The notes below the pieces were generated by a model. The model did no database searches, had not been told where the DNA came from, and saw nothing but the letters and a program-made list of their open reading frames with translations. Below, in pieces: positions 9,217 to 17,604 of a DNA stretch of 64,000 nt (position 1 is its first letter; every line of letters begins with the position of its first letter). This DNA comes from Prosthecobacter sp. (GTDB lineage: Bacteria > Verrucomicrobiota > Verrucomicrobiia > Verrucomicrobiales > Verrucomicrobiaceae). Made by a program: the position numbers and the translations under genes. The stretch spans positions 45,969 through 109,968 of the forward strand of contig NZ_JAGRPF010000108.1 of assembly GCF_020439865.1 (NCBI RefSeq). Reading direction: 5' to 3'.

Positions 9217-9242
9217 GCCGACGCGACAACACTCTAACAGAG

Positions 9243-9270
9243 AACCCGGACAGCGATGTCCGGGTTTTTT
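9243..9270 (+). terminator. Rho-independent terminator after the DUF1501 gene
   Basis: Perfect ten-base stem AACCCGGACA / TGTCCGGGTT around a GCGA loop, running into six T residues (9265-9270). It lies 26 bases past the DUF1501 stop. On the other strand the A-tract lets it also shield the 3' end of the convergent prenyltransferase-like gene. Confidence 0.9.
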
Positions 9271-9274
9271 GTTC

Positions 9275-10210
9275 TCAGAAGGACAGATGTCCCAGCGCAA
9301 GCAGCCCGTAGTAGGTGTATTCGCAGTCGAGCATGTCGTCCGTCCAGTTGCCATGAAACCCGCCCGTCGCGTCCCAGAGGGAGTCCACGAAATCGAGGCA
9401 GGGCTCCTTAAGACGTGAGAAATCCGCCTGCACCGCATCGAGGGCATGCAACGCGACGGCCGTGGAAAGCAGGTCGGGCAGGGGAGCCGCAGGCAGGGCC
9501 AGAAACCCTCCTTGCGGCAGGCATTGTTTCATCAGCCATTCCACCGCTTCGGGGGGCGGTGGAATGTCCATGTGTCGGTGCAGGGCCACCATGGCGGCAG
9601 TCGCCGTGGTGGAACCGACCGGAATGCCGGGCTCGTTCGACCACGCGCCGTCCTTCGTCCGCAGCCCACCCATGCATTCGACGAGCCGCCAAGGCTCCGG
9701 CGGCAGTCCACCCAAGTCCTGATAGGCACCCCAGGCCAGCAGACATCCATACGCGCTTCCCTTGTTTCGGTTCGGAGCCTGATGATAACCGCCGTCGGCG
9801 CAGCGAAAGGCCTCGATTCGCGCCGCCAACGCCTCACGTGAACTCATCGGAAAGTCGTCCATGCCCGCGTTCGCCCAGCAGCGCGCCAGGCAGCAGAGGT
9901 GCACGAAGTCCAGACGTTCGCCGTCGCCAAAACCGTTCAGCCACGGACGCACGTCCGGGAGAGTTGCAGAATCGAGCTGCAACGCCTGCAGCCCTTCGAT
10001 TCCAAACACGGTGTAGTAGAGATCTGGCTGATCATTGCGGTCCAGAAAGCCGCCCGTGGACGAGAGGCGCGAGCGCAAAAACGTTTCCACAAGAGTCGCC
10101 GACTCCCCGAGCAGTTTCGGAGCCAGACGCGCCACTTGAAGCATCTCAAGACGGAAGGACATGCCCACGCGACTAACCCGGACCCAGTCGGGCCGCCAGA
10201 AGAAACTCAT
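9275..10210 (-). CDS. Prenyltransferase/squalene-oxidase-repeat protein
   Basis: 311 residues with alpha-alpha-barrel repeats like those of protein prenyltransferase beta subunits: GGFLDRNDQPDLYYTVFG, DGGYHQAPNRNKGSAYGC, GGLRTKDGAWSNEPG, QGGFLALPAAPLPDLLSTA and GGFHGNWTDDMLDCEYTYYG. The repeat His/Tyr/Asp positions resemble the type II geranylgeranyltransferase beta subunit, but the canonical zinc ligand set cannot be confirmed by eye. Cytosolic, no signal peptide. In planctomycetes and Verrucomicrobia such proteins are common and uncharacterised. A role in terpenoid or hopanoid metabolism is possible but not supported by neighbours. Confidence 0.8.
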   Translation of the reverse strand: MSFFWRPDWVRVSRVGMSFRLEMLQVARLAPKLLGESATLVETFLRSRLSSTGGFLDRNDQPDLYYTVFGIEGLQALQLDSATLPDVRPWLNGFGDGERLDFVHLCCLARCWANAGMDDFPMSSREALAARIEAFRCADGGYHQAPNRNKGSAYGCLLAWGAYQDLGGLPPEPWRLVECMGGLRTKDGAWSNEPGIPVGSTTATAAMVALHRHMDIPPPPEAVEWLMKQCLPQGGFLALPAAPLPDLLSTAVALHALDAVQADFSRLKEPCLDFVDSLWDATGGFHGNWTDDMLDCEYTYYGLLALGHLSF

Positions 10211-10272
10211 TTTCCCGCTTGAGAAATCCCGCGCTTGGTCAAAACTCGCGTCCCGGTCAACCCGACTCCTTT

Positions 10273-10357
10273 GCTCACGTGGCGGAATTGGTAGACGCGC
10301 TAGATTCAGGTTCTAGTGAGTAACATCGTGGAGGTTCGAGTCCTCTCGTGAGCACCA
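10273..10357 (+). tRNA. tRNA-Leu (anticodon CAG)
   Basis: The acceptor stem GCTCACG pairs with CGTGAGC (10347-10353), followed by discriminator A and an encoded CCA (10355-10357). The D-arm GGCGGAATTGGTAGACGC, the anticodon stem CTAGA/TCTAG with a seven-base loop (CAG at 10307-10309), a long class II variable arm and the T-arm GGTTCGAGTCC are all present. It lies 12 bases before the ubiE-like start. Confidence 0.97.
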
Positions 10358-10369
10358 TCCGGCGGCATC

Positions 10370-11077
10370 ATGCCGCGGGTTGCCGGTCATTCATTCAGTC
10401 ACATGCAGGACGCAGGATTCGTGAGGCAGGCATTTGCGGGAATCGCATCTCGTTACGTTCTTGCGAACCATGTTCTCAGCCTCGGCATCGACTGTCTTTG
10501 GCGGCGTGCCACGGCGAAACGCATCGCCGCACTTGAGCCACAGCGCATTCTCGATCTGGCGACAGGCAGTGGTGACTTGGCCCAGGCGGTCCAGTCCGCC
10601 TGCCCTGAAGCCAAGGTGCTTGGCGCAGATTTTTCCGTACCCATGATGCGCGAGGCGCAGGCCCGCCACTTTCGTTCTCTGGTGGCGGCCGACGGCCTTG
10701 CGCTTCCGTTTCAAGACGGCGTGTTCGATGTGCTCACGGTGGCCTTTGGTTTGCGCAACATGGCCTCGTGGCCTGCGGCCCTTCAAGAAATGAGCCGTGT
10801 GCTGCGCCCCGGCGGACGTTTGTTCGTGCTCGACTTCTCGATCCCTCGCATCCCGGGCATCCGGCAGCTTTATCTGTTTTATCTGAAGCGGATCATGCCG
10901 CGTATTGCCGGCTGGATCACAGGCAAGCGCGAAGCCTACGTTTACCTCTGCGGCTCCATCGAGCGTTTTCCTTCGGGCAAGGACATGGAGTCCCTGATCT
11001 GCGCCAACGGCTTTCAATCCGCGAATGCAACACCGCTGACGTTTGGCATCGCCTCGCTTTACGAAGCGGTGAAGTGA
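10370..11077 (+). CDS. menG: UbiE/COQ5-family quinone methyltransferase
   Basis: Class I SAM methyltransferase of the ubiquinone/menaquinone family; in a strain with menaquinone it would methylate demethylmenaquinone. The N-terminal FVRQAFAGIASRYVLANHVLS (around residues 17-37) is the family signature, followed by the SAM loop LDLATGSGDL (61-70), the post-I ADFSVPMM, and the second signature RVLRPGGRLFVLDFS. Length 235 is normal. A later ATG at 10403 would still keep the domain whole. The start lies only 12 bases after tRNA-Leu, so the two may be cotranscribed and separated by tRNA processing. Confidence 0.93.
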   Translation: MPRVAGHSFSHMQDAGFVRQAFAGIASRYVLANHVLSLGIDCLWRRATAKRIAALEPQRILDLATGSGDLAQAVQSACPEAKVLGADFSVPMMREAQARHFRSLVAADGLALPFQDGVFDVLTVAFGLRNMASWPAALQEMSRVLRPGGRLFVLDFSIPRIPGIRQLYLFYLKRIMPRIAGWITGKREAYVYLCGSIERFPSGKDMESLICANGFQSANATPLTFGIASLYEAVK

Positions 11078-11173
11078 ACCTCGATGGGGTGGCGATCACG
11101 CAGCCGCAAAAGCTGAAGAAGAGAAATCAAAGTCTGAATGAAGGACTGCCGGAGAAGCCGTTTACTTGGCACC

Positions 11174-12073
11174 ATGAAGCGCCGCCAGTTCCTCCAATCC
11201 TTGTCTGCTTTTGCCGCCGCACCTGCTTTGACCGCGGAGGCGCCGTGGAAGCTGAATTACATGCTCGCCTCGTCGATGTATGGAAGCCTGCCGCTGGCGG
11301 ACATTCTGCCGGAGGTGAAGAAGACGGGGGCGACGGGCATTGAACTCTGGCCGAAGAAGCATGGCACGCAGCGTGAGGAGATGGATGCCATCGGACACGA
11401 CAAGTTCGCGGAAATGCTGAAGGAGCAGGGCATTGGCTTTGGTGGCACGACGCGCTACGACCTCGGACCGTTCAAGCTGACGGAGGAGATTGGTGTCGTG
11501 AAGAAACTGGGTGGTTCGTTCATCGTTACCGGAGGTTCGGGCGAGTGGAAGAACGTCTCGCCGGAGCAGTTGAAGGCGAATGTGAAGGACTTCGTGGAGA
11601 AAATGAAGCCGCATGCCGCGCTGGCGGCGGAGAATGGTGTCGAGATCGGCATCGAGAACCACATCAACAACCTCATCGACACGCCGGATTCGCTGCTCTG
11701 GCTCGCGGATGACATTCGCAACATTTCCGGCATTGGTATCGCGCTCGCGCCTTATCATCTGCCGCAGGACACGAAGCTGCTGGCCGATCTCATCACGCAC
11801 ATCGACAAGAAGATGACCATGTTTTATGCTTGGGAGCACGGCATGGGCTGCATGAAGCCCATGCCAAAGGAAGAAGAACTCCAGCAGATGCCCGGTCGCG
11901 GCTCCTTGAACTGGCAGCCACTGCTTGTTGCTCTTATGCAGACCGGATTCACCGGCCCCACGGAAGTCTTCATGCACCCGACTCCTCGCGGCATTCCGAT
12001 CATGCCGACCATCGCCGAAACGACGGCGGAAATCATTCGTGCGAAGAATCATCTCGACGGCCTTGTCGGCTGA
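11174..12073 (+). CDS. Secreted xylose-isomerase-like TIM-barrel (sugar phosphate isomerase/epimerase family)
   Basis: A Tat-like start (MKRRQFLQ, then a hydrophobic stretch ending AAAPALTAEAP) suggests export, which is unusual for this mostly cytosolic fold but common in PVC bacteria. The body follows the AP endonuclease 2/xylose-isomerase-like barrel: GATGIELWPKK, GIGFGGTTRYDLGPF, EIGIENHINNL with metal-ligand candidates Glu and His, and FYAWEHGMG. The start 11174 is preferred over 11138 because the signal begins there. It is the first gene of a same-strand set (11174-16263). Substrate unknown; the neighbours suggest a sugar or polyol. Confidence 0.85.
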   Translation: MKRRQFLQSLSAFAAAPALTAEAPWKLNYMLASSMYGSLPLADILPEVKKTGATGIELWPKKHGTQREEMDAIGHDKFAEMLKEQGIGFGGTTRYDLGPFKLTEEIGVVKKLGGSFIVTGGSGEWKNVSPEQLKANVKDFVEKMKPHAALAAENGVEIGIENHINNLIDTPDSLLWLADDIRNISGIGIALAPYHLPQDTKLLADLITHIDKKMTMFYAWEHGMGCMKPMPKEEELQQMPGRGSLNWQPLLVALMQTGFTGPTEVFMHPTPRGIPIMPTIAETTAEIIRAKNHLDGLVG

Positions 12074-12110
12074 TCCCTTATTGAATCACAACTCATCCAT
12101 CCAAAACACC

Positions 12111-12686
12111 ATGCCTGAAGCCAAAGTCCTCCTCATCGTCGGTGACGCCACCGAGACCGTTGACACGCTCTACCCGTTCTACCGCCTCATCGAAGGCGGC
12201 TACAAGCCCGTCGTCGCCGCGCCGGAAAAACGGAAATACCAGATGGTGCTGCATGAAATCAAACCCGGCTGGACCATCACCAAGGAATGGGAAGGCTACA
12301 GCATCGATGCCGACATCGCTTTCAAGGACATCAAGCCCGAGGAATACGTGGGGATCTTCTTCAGCGGCGGGCGTGCACCGGAATACATCCGCGAAGACGC
12401 CGATCTGCTGCGAATCACAAAGTGGTTCTGGGAAAACAAAAAACCCTGCGCCAGCGTCTGCCACGGTGTGGAAATCCCCGCACGTGCCGACATCGTCAAA
12501 GGTCTGCGCATGGCCACCGTGGCCAAGTGCAAGTTCGACCTCGAAATCTGCGGCGGCATCTACGTGAACGAGCCCTGCGTGATCGACCAGCACATGTATT
12601 CGGGACGCACGTATCATGACTCGGGTCACTTTATCGGGCCTTGGATCAAGGCGCTCGATGCTGAACGTGCGAAGATGGGAATTTGA
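12111..12686 (+). CDS. DJ-1/PfpI-family protein
   Basis: 191 residues, cytosolic. The nucleophile elbow SVCHGV (Cys117, His118) and the GIFFSGGRAPEYI segment identify the class I glutamine-amidotransferase-like DJ-1/PfpI fold. Family members are chaperones, glyoxalases, deglycases or amidase-like hydrolases, and which one this is cannot be told. The open frame extends upstream into the TIM-barrel gene, but the real start is the ATG at 12111, 37 bases after that gene's stop. Its last codons overlap a TTG-initiated extension of the cytochrome gene. Confidence 0.88.
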   Translation: MPEAKVLLIVGDATETVDTLYPFYRLIEGGYKPVVAAPEKRKYQMVLHEIKPGWTITKEWEGYSIDADIAFKDIKPEEYVGIFFSGGRAPEYIREDADLLRITKWFWENKKPCASVCHGVEIPARADIVKGLRMATVAKCKFDLEICGGIYVNEPCVIDQHMYSGRTYHDSGHFIGPWIKALDAERAKMGI

Positions 12687-12706
12687 ATAGCTGCTCCAAG
12701 ACGCAC

Positions 12707-14803
12707 ATGGCGCAAAAACTGAATCTGATGAAGCTCGGGCTGTTTGCAGCGCCCTTTACGTTTTTTTGCGGCCAGTTGCAAGCACACCCGCTGCAGGCGG
12801 AGCCGATCAACCACGCGTTCGTTTACACCTTCGATCAGTTCAACATTCCCGAGGACCCGGATGAAGCTCTGGTGAATGGCGGACTGCTGCTGTTGGCGGA
12901 GTTGAACTGCACGGCCTGTCATGCGGCGCCGAAGTCGTGGGAGGAACGACTGAAGGCGAAGCCGGGGCCGGATTTGAGCGCGGTGGGTTCGCGTTTGGAT
13001 GCGGACACGTTGTGGCTGATGATTCGCAGCCCGCAGAGCCGGAAGAAGGGCACGCAGATGCCGGGACTGTTCACTGCAGAGGAAGGCGATGAGGAGAAGG
13101 TCGAAGCGCTGGTCGAATACCTCAGCACGTTGAAGCAGGACCTGCCGAAGGTGCCGGAGGGCGATGTGGAGCGCGGCAAGGAGCTGTATCACAAGGTCGG
13201 TTGCGTGGCCTGCCATGAACCGGCCAAGGATGCGCGGCCGCCGAAGGCGCCGGCGGATGCTGAGGTGGAGAAGCCGGGCAATGCCTCGGTGCCCATCGCG
13301 CTCGCGGATGCGTATGACTTCACGGCACTGTCTTATTTTCTGAAGGATCCGCTCTCGATGCGTCCGGCAGGCCGCATGCCGGACATGCATTTGAGCGCGC
13401 TGGAGGCGTCGGACATCGCCGCGTATCTGCATGTTGGCCGTGTTCCAGAGAAGGCCGCGGCGCGTGCGGCGCTGAAGATTCCGAAGCAGGGCGTGGAGAA
13501 GGGGAAAGAAGTCTTTGAGAAGATGAACTGCGTCGCGTGCCATCAGAGCGGCCAGACGAATCCGACCCCTCAAACGAGTCTGGCCAAGCTCAATACCGTG
13601 AAGGGATGTCTGTCTGACAAGCAGCCCAGCGGCACGCCGCGCTTTGATCTGAACGATCTTGAAAAGCGCGCACTGAAGCTGGCGCTGGCGATGATTCAGA
13701 AGGAGGACGTGCCCAAGCTCACGGCGCAGGAGCGCGTGGACTGGCAGATGTCGCGGCTGAACTGCTACGCGTGTCATGATCGCGATGGGAAGGGCGGACC
13801 GGAGGATCCGCGGGCGCAATACTTTGCCGTGAATGATTCGACAGCAGAATCGCTCGGCCAGTTGGGCAACCTGCCGCCGATGCTCGACCGGGTGGGGCGC
13901 AAGCTTACGCACGGTTGGTTTGAAAAGCTGCTGTGGGGCGAAGGCGGCAGCGTACGGCCTTACATGGACACGCGGATGCCGAACTTCGGCCAGGCGCAGA
14001 CGGAGATGCTCATCAGCGCGTTCAATGAGGCGGACAAGCTCGACAAGCCGATTGAGATCGATGTGAGCGGACTGGCGAAACATCATCGCGCGGAAGCGGG
14101 ACGGCAGCTTCTCGGTGCGAAGGGGCTCGCGTGCGTCGCGTGTCATGGTTTGAAGGACCGCAAGTCGCTCGGGCCGCCGGTGATTCGTCTGACGCATACG
14201 GTGGAGCGATTGCAGCCGGCGTATTTCAAGGAACTGTTGCTCAATCCACAGGTCACGCAGCCGGGCACGGTGATGCCGCCGATGTTTGTGGGACGTAAGA
14301 AGGCGGATCAGGAGATCGAAAGCATCTGGACCTATCTGCGCGAGATCGACGGCCAGCCGCTGCCGGAGGGACTGATGTCGTCGGAGGATTTCGAATTGAA
14401 ACCCGACAAGGAGAAGCGCGTGATCCTCTTTCGCAGCTTCATCGAAGGCGCGGGCTCGCATGCGATCGGTGTTGGTTTTCCCGGCGGGTTGAATGCCGCG
14501 TTTGATGCGAAACAGAGCCGTTGGGCGATCATCTGGAAGGGCCGTTTCCTCGATGCGATGAGCAACTGGCAGGATCGCGCGATGCCGCCGATCAAACCGC
14601 TGGGCACCGATGTGAAGGAGCTGCCAGCAGTGACAGGCGAGCGCGTGTTTGGAGGCTACAAGATCGGCAAGGATGGTGTGCCGACGTTCTTGTATCGTGA
14701 AGAAGGGAAGCAGATCGAAGACACGCTGCGCCCGACGAAGAACGGCTTTGAGCGCATCGTGAAGATCAACGGCAAGGAAACGAAGGAGGTGGTGTCATGG
14801 TAG
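12707..14803 (+). CDS. Secreted multihaem cytochrome c (five CxxCH motifs)
   Basis: 698 residues with an N-terminal signal peptide (MAQKLNLMKLGLFAAPF, cleavage near LQAHP). Five haem-binding motifs are present: NCTACH (residues 67-72), GCVACH, NCVACH, NCYACH and ACVACH, each followed by a c-type domain with a distal PGxxMP-like Met ligand segment such as GRMPDMH or GTVMPPMF. It should be a periplasmic electron carrier. It overlaps the downstream propeller dehydrogenase by 7 bases, so the two are almost certainly partners: dehydrogenase plus electron acceptor. ATG 12707 is chosen over the TTG at 12683 because the signal peptide starts there. Confidence 0.92.
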   Translation: MAQKLNLMKLGLFAAPFTFFCGQLQAHPLQAEPINHAFVYTFDQFNIPEDPDEALVNGGLLLLAELNCTACHAAPKSWEERLKAKPGPDLSAVGSRLDADTLWLMIRSPQSRKKGTQMPGLFTAEEGDEEKVEALVEYLSTLKQDLPKVPEGDVERGKELYHKVGCVACHEPAKDARPPKAPADAEVEKPGNASVPIALADAYDFTALSYFLKDPLSMRPAGRMPDMHLSALEASDIAAYLHVGRVPEKAAARAALKIPKQGVEKGKEVFEKMNCVACHQSGQTNPTPQTSLAKLNTVKGCLSDKQPSGTPRFDLNDLEKRALKLALAMIQKEDVPKLTAQERVDWQMSRLNCYACHDRDGKGGPEDPRAQYFAVNDSTAESLGQLGNLPPMLDRVGRKLTHGWFEKLLWGEGGSVRPYMDTRMPNFGQAQTEMLISAFNEADKLDKPIEIDVSGLAKHHRAEAGRQLLGAKGLACVACHGLKDRKSLGPPVIRLTHTVERLQPAYFKELLLNPQVTQPGTVMPPMFVGRKKADQEIESIWTYLREIDGQPLPEGLMSSEDFELKPDKEKRVILFRSFIEGAGSHAIGVGFPGGLNAAFDAKQSRWAIIWKGRFLDAMSNWQDRAMPPIKPLGTDVKELPAVTGERVFGGYKIGKDGVPTFLYREEGKQIEDTLRPTKNGFERIVKINGKETKEVVSW

Positions 14804-16263
14804 CTTCAGTTCGCAGTTCGCGGTTCGCAGTTCTCAGTTTGGGACTTTTCACCCTCGGCTCTTCGCTCGTTGCTCAAGAGCAGTCCGACTACTACCGCAT
14901 CGAGACGTATGAGCTGCCGAAGGGCGTGAATTTTGAGGCGAGCGGTCTGGCGGTGACGGGCGATGGCAAACTCGCGGTCGCATTGCGCAAGGGGGAGGTC
15001 TGGATTGAGGGCAAGGACGGCTTCCGGCTCTTTGCGAGCGGGATGCATGAGATCCTCGGCCTCGCGTGGCATGACGGCGCCTTGTATGCGACGCAGCGCG
15101 CGGAGGTGACGAAACTGCGCGATACCGACGGCGATGGTAAAGCAGACGAATACCTCACGGCTTCGACGGGCTGGGGCGTTTCGGGCGCGTATCACGAGTA
15201 TGCCTATGGTCCGGTGTTTGATGCGCAGGGGAATCTCTACACCTCCCTGAACAGCAGCATGGGCAAGACCTGGAAAGGCGCGGGTGACGAAGGCGTGCAT
15301 CCGCTTTGGCGCGGTTGGGTCGTGCGCATGACACCGCAGGGTAAGCTGGAGCCATGGTGCGCGGGATTTCGTTCACCGTGCGGTATCGGACAGGATGCGG
15401 ACGGCGAAATCTTTGTCACCGATCAGCAGGGCAACTGGATGCCGACCACGCCGCTGTTTCACATCCGCAAAGGCGCCTACTTCTCGCATGCGGAGTCCAT
15501 TCCCGATGCCATGCGTCCGGAATCGCCGGTGAAGATCGCCGCGAAGCAGCCGGATGGCACGCTCACGGTCGCCGAGGCGATGAAGACGGTGCAGGGCTAC
15601 TGCCCGCCTGCGGTGTGGTTGCCTTATGTGAAGATGGGCCAGAGCGGCACGGGGATCGTGTGCGACAAGAGCGGCGGCAAGTTCGGCCCGTTTGAGAAGC
15701 AGCTCTTCCTCGGTGAGTTCGTGCTCAGCGGTGTGAACCGTGTCTTCCTCGAAAAAGTGGGCGGTGAATTTCAGGGCGCATGCTTTCCGTTTGTGGAGGG
15801 GCTGCAATGCGCGGCGCTGGCGCTGACCACGCTGCCCGATGGATCGCTCGTCGTTGGCGAATCAAACCGTGGCTGGAACAGCAAGGGCAACCGGCCCTTC
15901 GGCTTACAGCAGATCGTGTGGACGAAAAAGACACCGCTCGAGGTGCAGAAGATGGAGCTCATGAAGTCCGGCTTCCGCTTCACCTTCACCCTGCCGGTGG
16001 ACAAGGCAAGCCTCGGCAAACTGACCGGCCAGAGCTACACCTATCCCTTCCAGAGCAAATACGGCGGCGAAGAACTCGATGCGAAGCCACTGCAAATCAG
16101 CGACGCGAAGCTTTCAGACGACGGCCTGGTTCTCGAAGTCACCGTCGCGAACCTGCGCGAGGGCTACGTGCACGAGTTCGAACTGCCGGGGTTGAAAGCG
16201 AAGGACGGCTCGCCGCTGTGGCATCGCATGGCGTATTACACGCTGAACCGGCTGAAGGAGTGA
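14797..16263 (+). CDS. PVC-type beta-propeller (glucose/sorbosone-dehydrogenase-like) protein
   Basis: 488 residues with a signal peptide and a beta-propeller of the sugar-dehydrogenase or NHL type: FEASGLAVTGDGKLAVALRKG, RDTDGDGKADEYLTA (Asp-rich calcium-like turn), AYGPVFDAQGNLY, GFRSPCGIGQDADGEIFVTD. A C-terminal immunoglobulin-like or beta domain lies at about 385-485. In PVC bacteria such propellers usually accompany cytochromes, and here the cytochrome lies immediately upstream with a 7-base overlap. It would oxidise a sugar or alcohol in the periplasm; cofactor (PQQ) and substrate are inference. Confidence 0.88.
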   Translation: MVASVRSSRFAVLSLGLFTLGSSLVAQEQSDYYRIETYELPKGVNFEASGLAVTGDGKLAVALRKGEVWIEGKDGFRLFASGMHEILGLAWHDGALYATQRAEVTKLRDTDGDGKADEYLTASTGWGVSGAYHEYAYGPVFDAQGNLYTSLNSSMGKTWKGAGDEGVHPLWRGWVVRMTPQGKLEPWCAGFRSPCGIGQDADGEIFVTDQQGNWMPTTPLFHIRKGAYFSHAESIPDAMRPESPVKIAAKQPDGTLTVAEAMKTVQGYCPPAVWLPYVKMGQSGTGIVCDKSGGKFGPFEKQLFLGEFVLSGVNRVFLEKVGGEFQGACFPFVEGLQCAALALTTLPDGSLVVGESNRGWNSKGNRPFGLQQIVWTKKTPLEVQKMELMKSGFRFTFTLPVDKASLGKLTGQSYTYPFQSKYGGEELDAKPLQISDAKLSDDGLVLEVTVANLREGYVHEFELPGLKAKDGSPLWHRMAYYTLNRLKE

Positions 16264-16277
16264 CGGGCTGAAGCCCG
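16264..16277 (+). repeat. Short palindrome CGGGCT-GA-AGCCCG
   Basis: A perfect 6-bp stem with a two-base loop, immediately after the propeller gene stop and followed by AACTACG. There is no T-tract, so it is not a classical terminator, but it could stabilise the mRNA 3' end. It resembles short intergenic palindromes common in this type of genome. Confidence 0.5.
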
Positions 16278-16290
16278 AACTACGAACGCA

Positions 16291-17460
16291 TTACCACGAA
16301 GCCACGACCTCATAGGCGTAGCCGCGGAGGTATTCGGTCTCGGGGATGGTGGCGAGGATGGGGTGGTCGGGGCGCTGGGTGTAGGTGGTGACGCGGCGGA
16401 GGGTTTTCTTGGCATCGACGGCGGCGTCGGTGATGCTGCTGTGGAACTCGGCGGCGCTGACGTGATGGGAGCAGGTGAAGGTGGCGAAGATGCCGCCGGG
16501 CTCGAGCATCTTCATGGCGCGGAGGTGGATCTCCTTGTAGCCACGCAGCGCATCGCGCACGGAGCTCTTGGTTTTGGTGAAGGAGGGCGGATCGAGGATG
16601 ATCAGATCGTAGCGGGCGGCGGCGGCTTCGTTGCGCTTGAGGAAGTCGAAGCAGTTTTCGGCGATGCATTCGATCTTCGCTCCGGCGATGGCGGCGTTTT
16701 GTTTCGCGACCTCGGTGGCGGGCTCGCTGATGTCCACGGCGGTGACCTCGCTGGCTCCGGCGAGGGCGCAGGCCTGCGCGAAGCCGCCTTGATTGGAGAA
16801 GCAGTCGAGCACGCGGCGGCCTCTGGCGAGGGCGGAGACGAGTTGGTAGTTGTCGAGCTGATCGAGGTAGAGGCCGGTCTTCTGGCCTTCGAGGAGGTCG
16901 GCGTGGAAGGCGCTGCCCTGATAACGGACGACGAAAGGTGTGGGCGTCTCGCCACTGACGACGCCTTTGACCTGCTCCATGCCCTCGGCCTTGCGCACAG
17001 CGGCTTCATTGCGCTCGACGATGCCGCGCGGCTTCACGACGTCGTTGAGCGCCTGGATGATGAGGTCTTTGCGCAGATCCATCGCGAGGGTGAGCGTCTG
17101 CAGAACGAGGAAGTCGCCGTAGCGGTCGATGATGACGCCGGGAAGGCCGTCGGACTCGCTCCAGACGAGGCGGCATAGGTTTGGATCGACACCGGAGGCT
17201 TCGCGCACCTTGATCGCGCGCTGGATGCGACGCGTGAAGAAGTCGAGATCGAGATCCTGGCGGCGGTAGGAGAACAAGCGCGCGGAGATCTGCGACTGCG
17301 GATTGTAGATGGCGCTGCCGAGCGGTTTGCCGCGAACGTCTTGCAGATGGACGACGTCGCCGGGCTTGGGATCACCGAAGCGTTTTTGGATTTCGGTGGC
17401 ATAGACCCAGAGGTGACCGTGGAAGAGGCGGGCGCGGGGCTGGACGGTGAGGGTGGGCAT
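16291..17460 (-). CDS. rlmI: 23S rRNA (cytosine1962-C5)-methyltransferase-like protein (RlmI family)
   Basis: 389 residues. The N-terminal PUA-like region (VQPRARLFHGHLWVYATEI) is followed by a Rossmann methyltransferase: SAM loop VLDCFSNQGGFA, VTAVDISEPA, catalytic DPPSFTKTKSSVRDALRGYKE, and the TCSHHVS motif with the catalytic Cys. The start at 17460 (MPTLTVQPRA) is chosen; the frame continues upstream but reads as spacer sequence. By family it methylates C1962 of 23S rRNA. It is separated from the dehydrogenase by a repeat-bearing spacer. Confidence 0.9.
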   Translation of the reverse strand: MPTLTVQPRARLFHGHLWVYATEIQKRFGDPKPGDVVHLQDVRGKPLGSAIYNPQSQISARLFSYRRQDLDLDFFTRRIQRAIKVREASGVDPNLCRLVWSESDGLPGVIIDRYGDFLVLQTLTLAMDLRKDLIIQALNDVVKPRGIVERNEAAVRKAEGMEQVKGVVSGETPTPFVVRYQGSAFHADLLEGQKTGLYLDQLDNYQLVSALARGRRVLDCFSNQGGFAQACALAGASEVTAVDISEPATEVAKQNAAIAGAKIECIAENCFDFLKRNEAAAARYDLIILDPPSFTKTKSSVRDALRGYKEIHLRAMKMLEPGGIFATFTCSHHVSAAEFHSSITDAAVDAKKTLRRVTTYTQRPDHPILATIPETEYLRGYAYEVVASW

Positions 17461-17551
17461 GAGGGGAAATGACGAATGCAGATTGATGAATGACGAATGG
17501 CCAGTGCTCGCAGGGGAATGCGAGGGTTGCAAGCGTGGTCGTGAGGTGTTG

Positions 17552-17591
17552 GCCCCTCACCCTAGCCCTCTCCCCGCAAGCGGGGCGAGGG
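17552..17591. repeat. Intergenic palindrome CCCTC..GAGGG
   Basis: Stem CCCTCTCCCCGC (17566-17577) pairs with GCGGGGCGAGGG (17580-17591) around an AA loop with a single mismatch; the preceding bases read CCCCTCACCCTAG. The spacer (17461-17604) also carries two copies of ATGACGAATG (near 17469 and 17490), and a third copy appears in the next spacer near 18616. Same-type palindromes are known as dispersed intergenic repeats in other genomes; I see no T-tract that would make it a terminator. Confidence 0.6.
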
Positions 17592-17604
17592 AATCTGAGT
17601 TTGA

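Noticed and set aside
12626..14461. Long minus-strand ORF (611 codons) opposite the cytochrome
   Set aside because: Arg/His/Leu-rich antisense reading of a GC-rich gene; the plus strand has five CxxCH motifs and a signal peptide.
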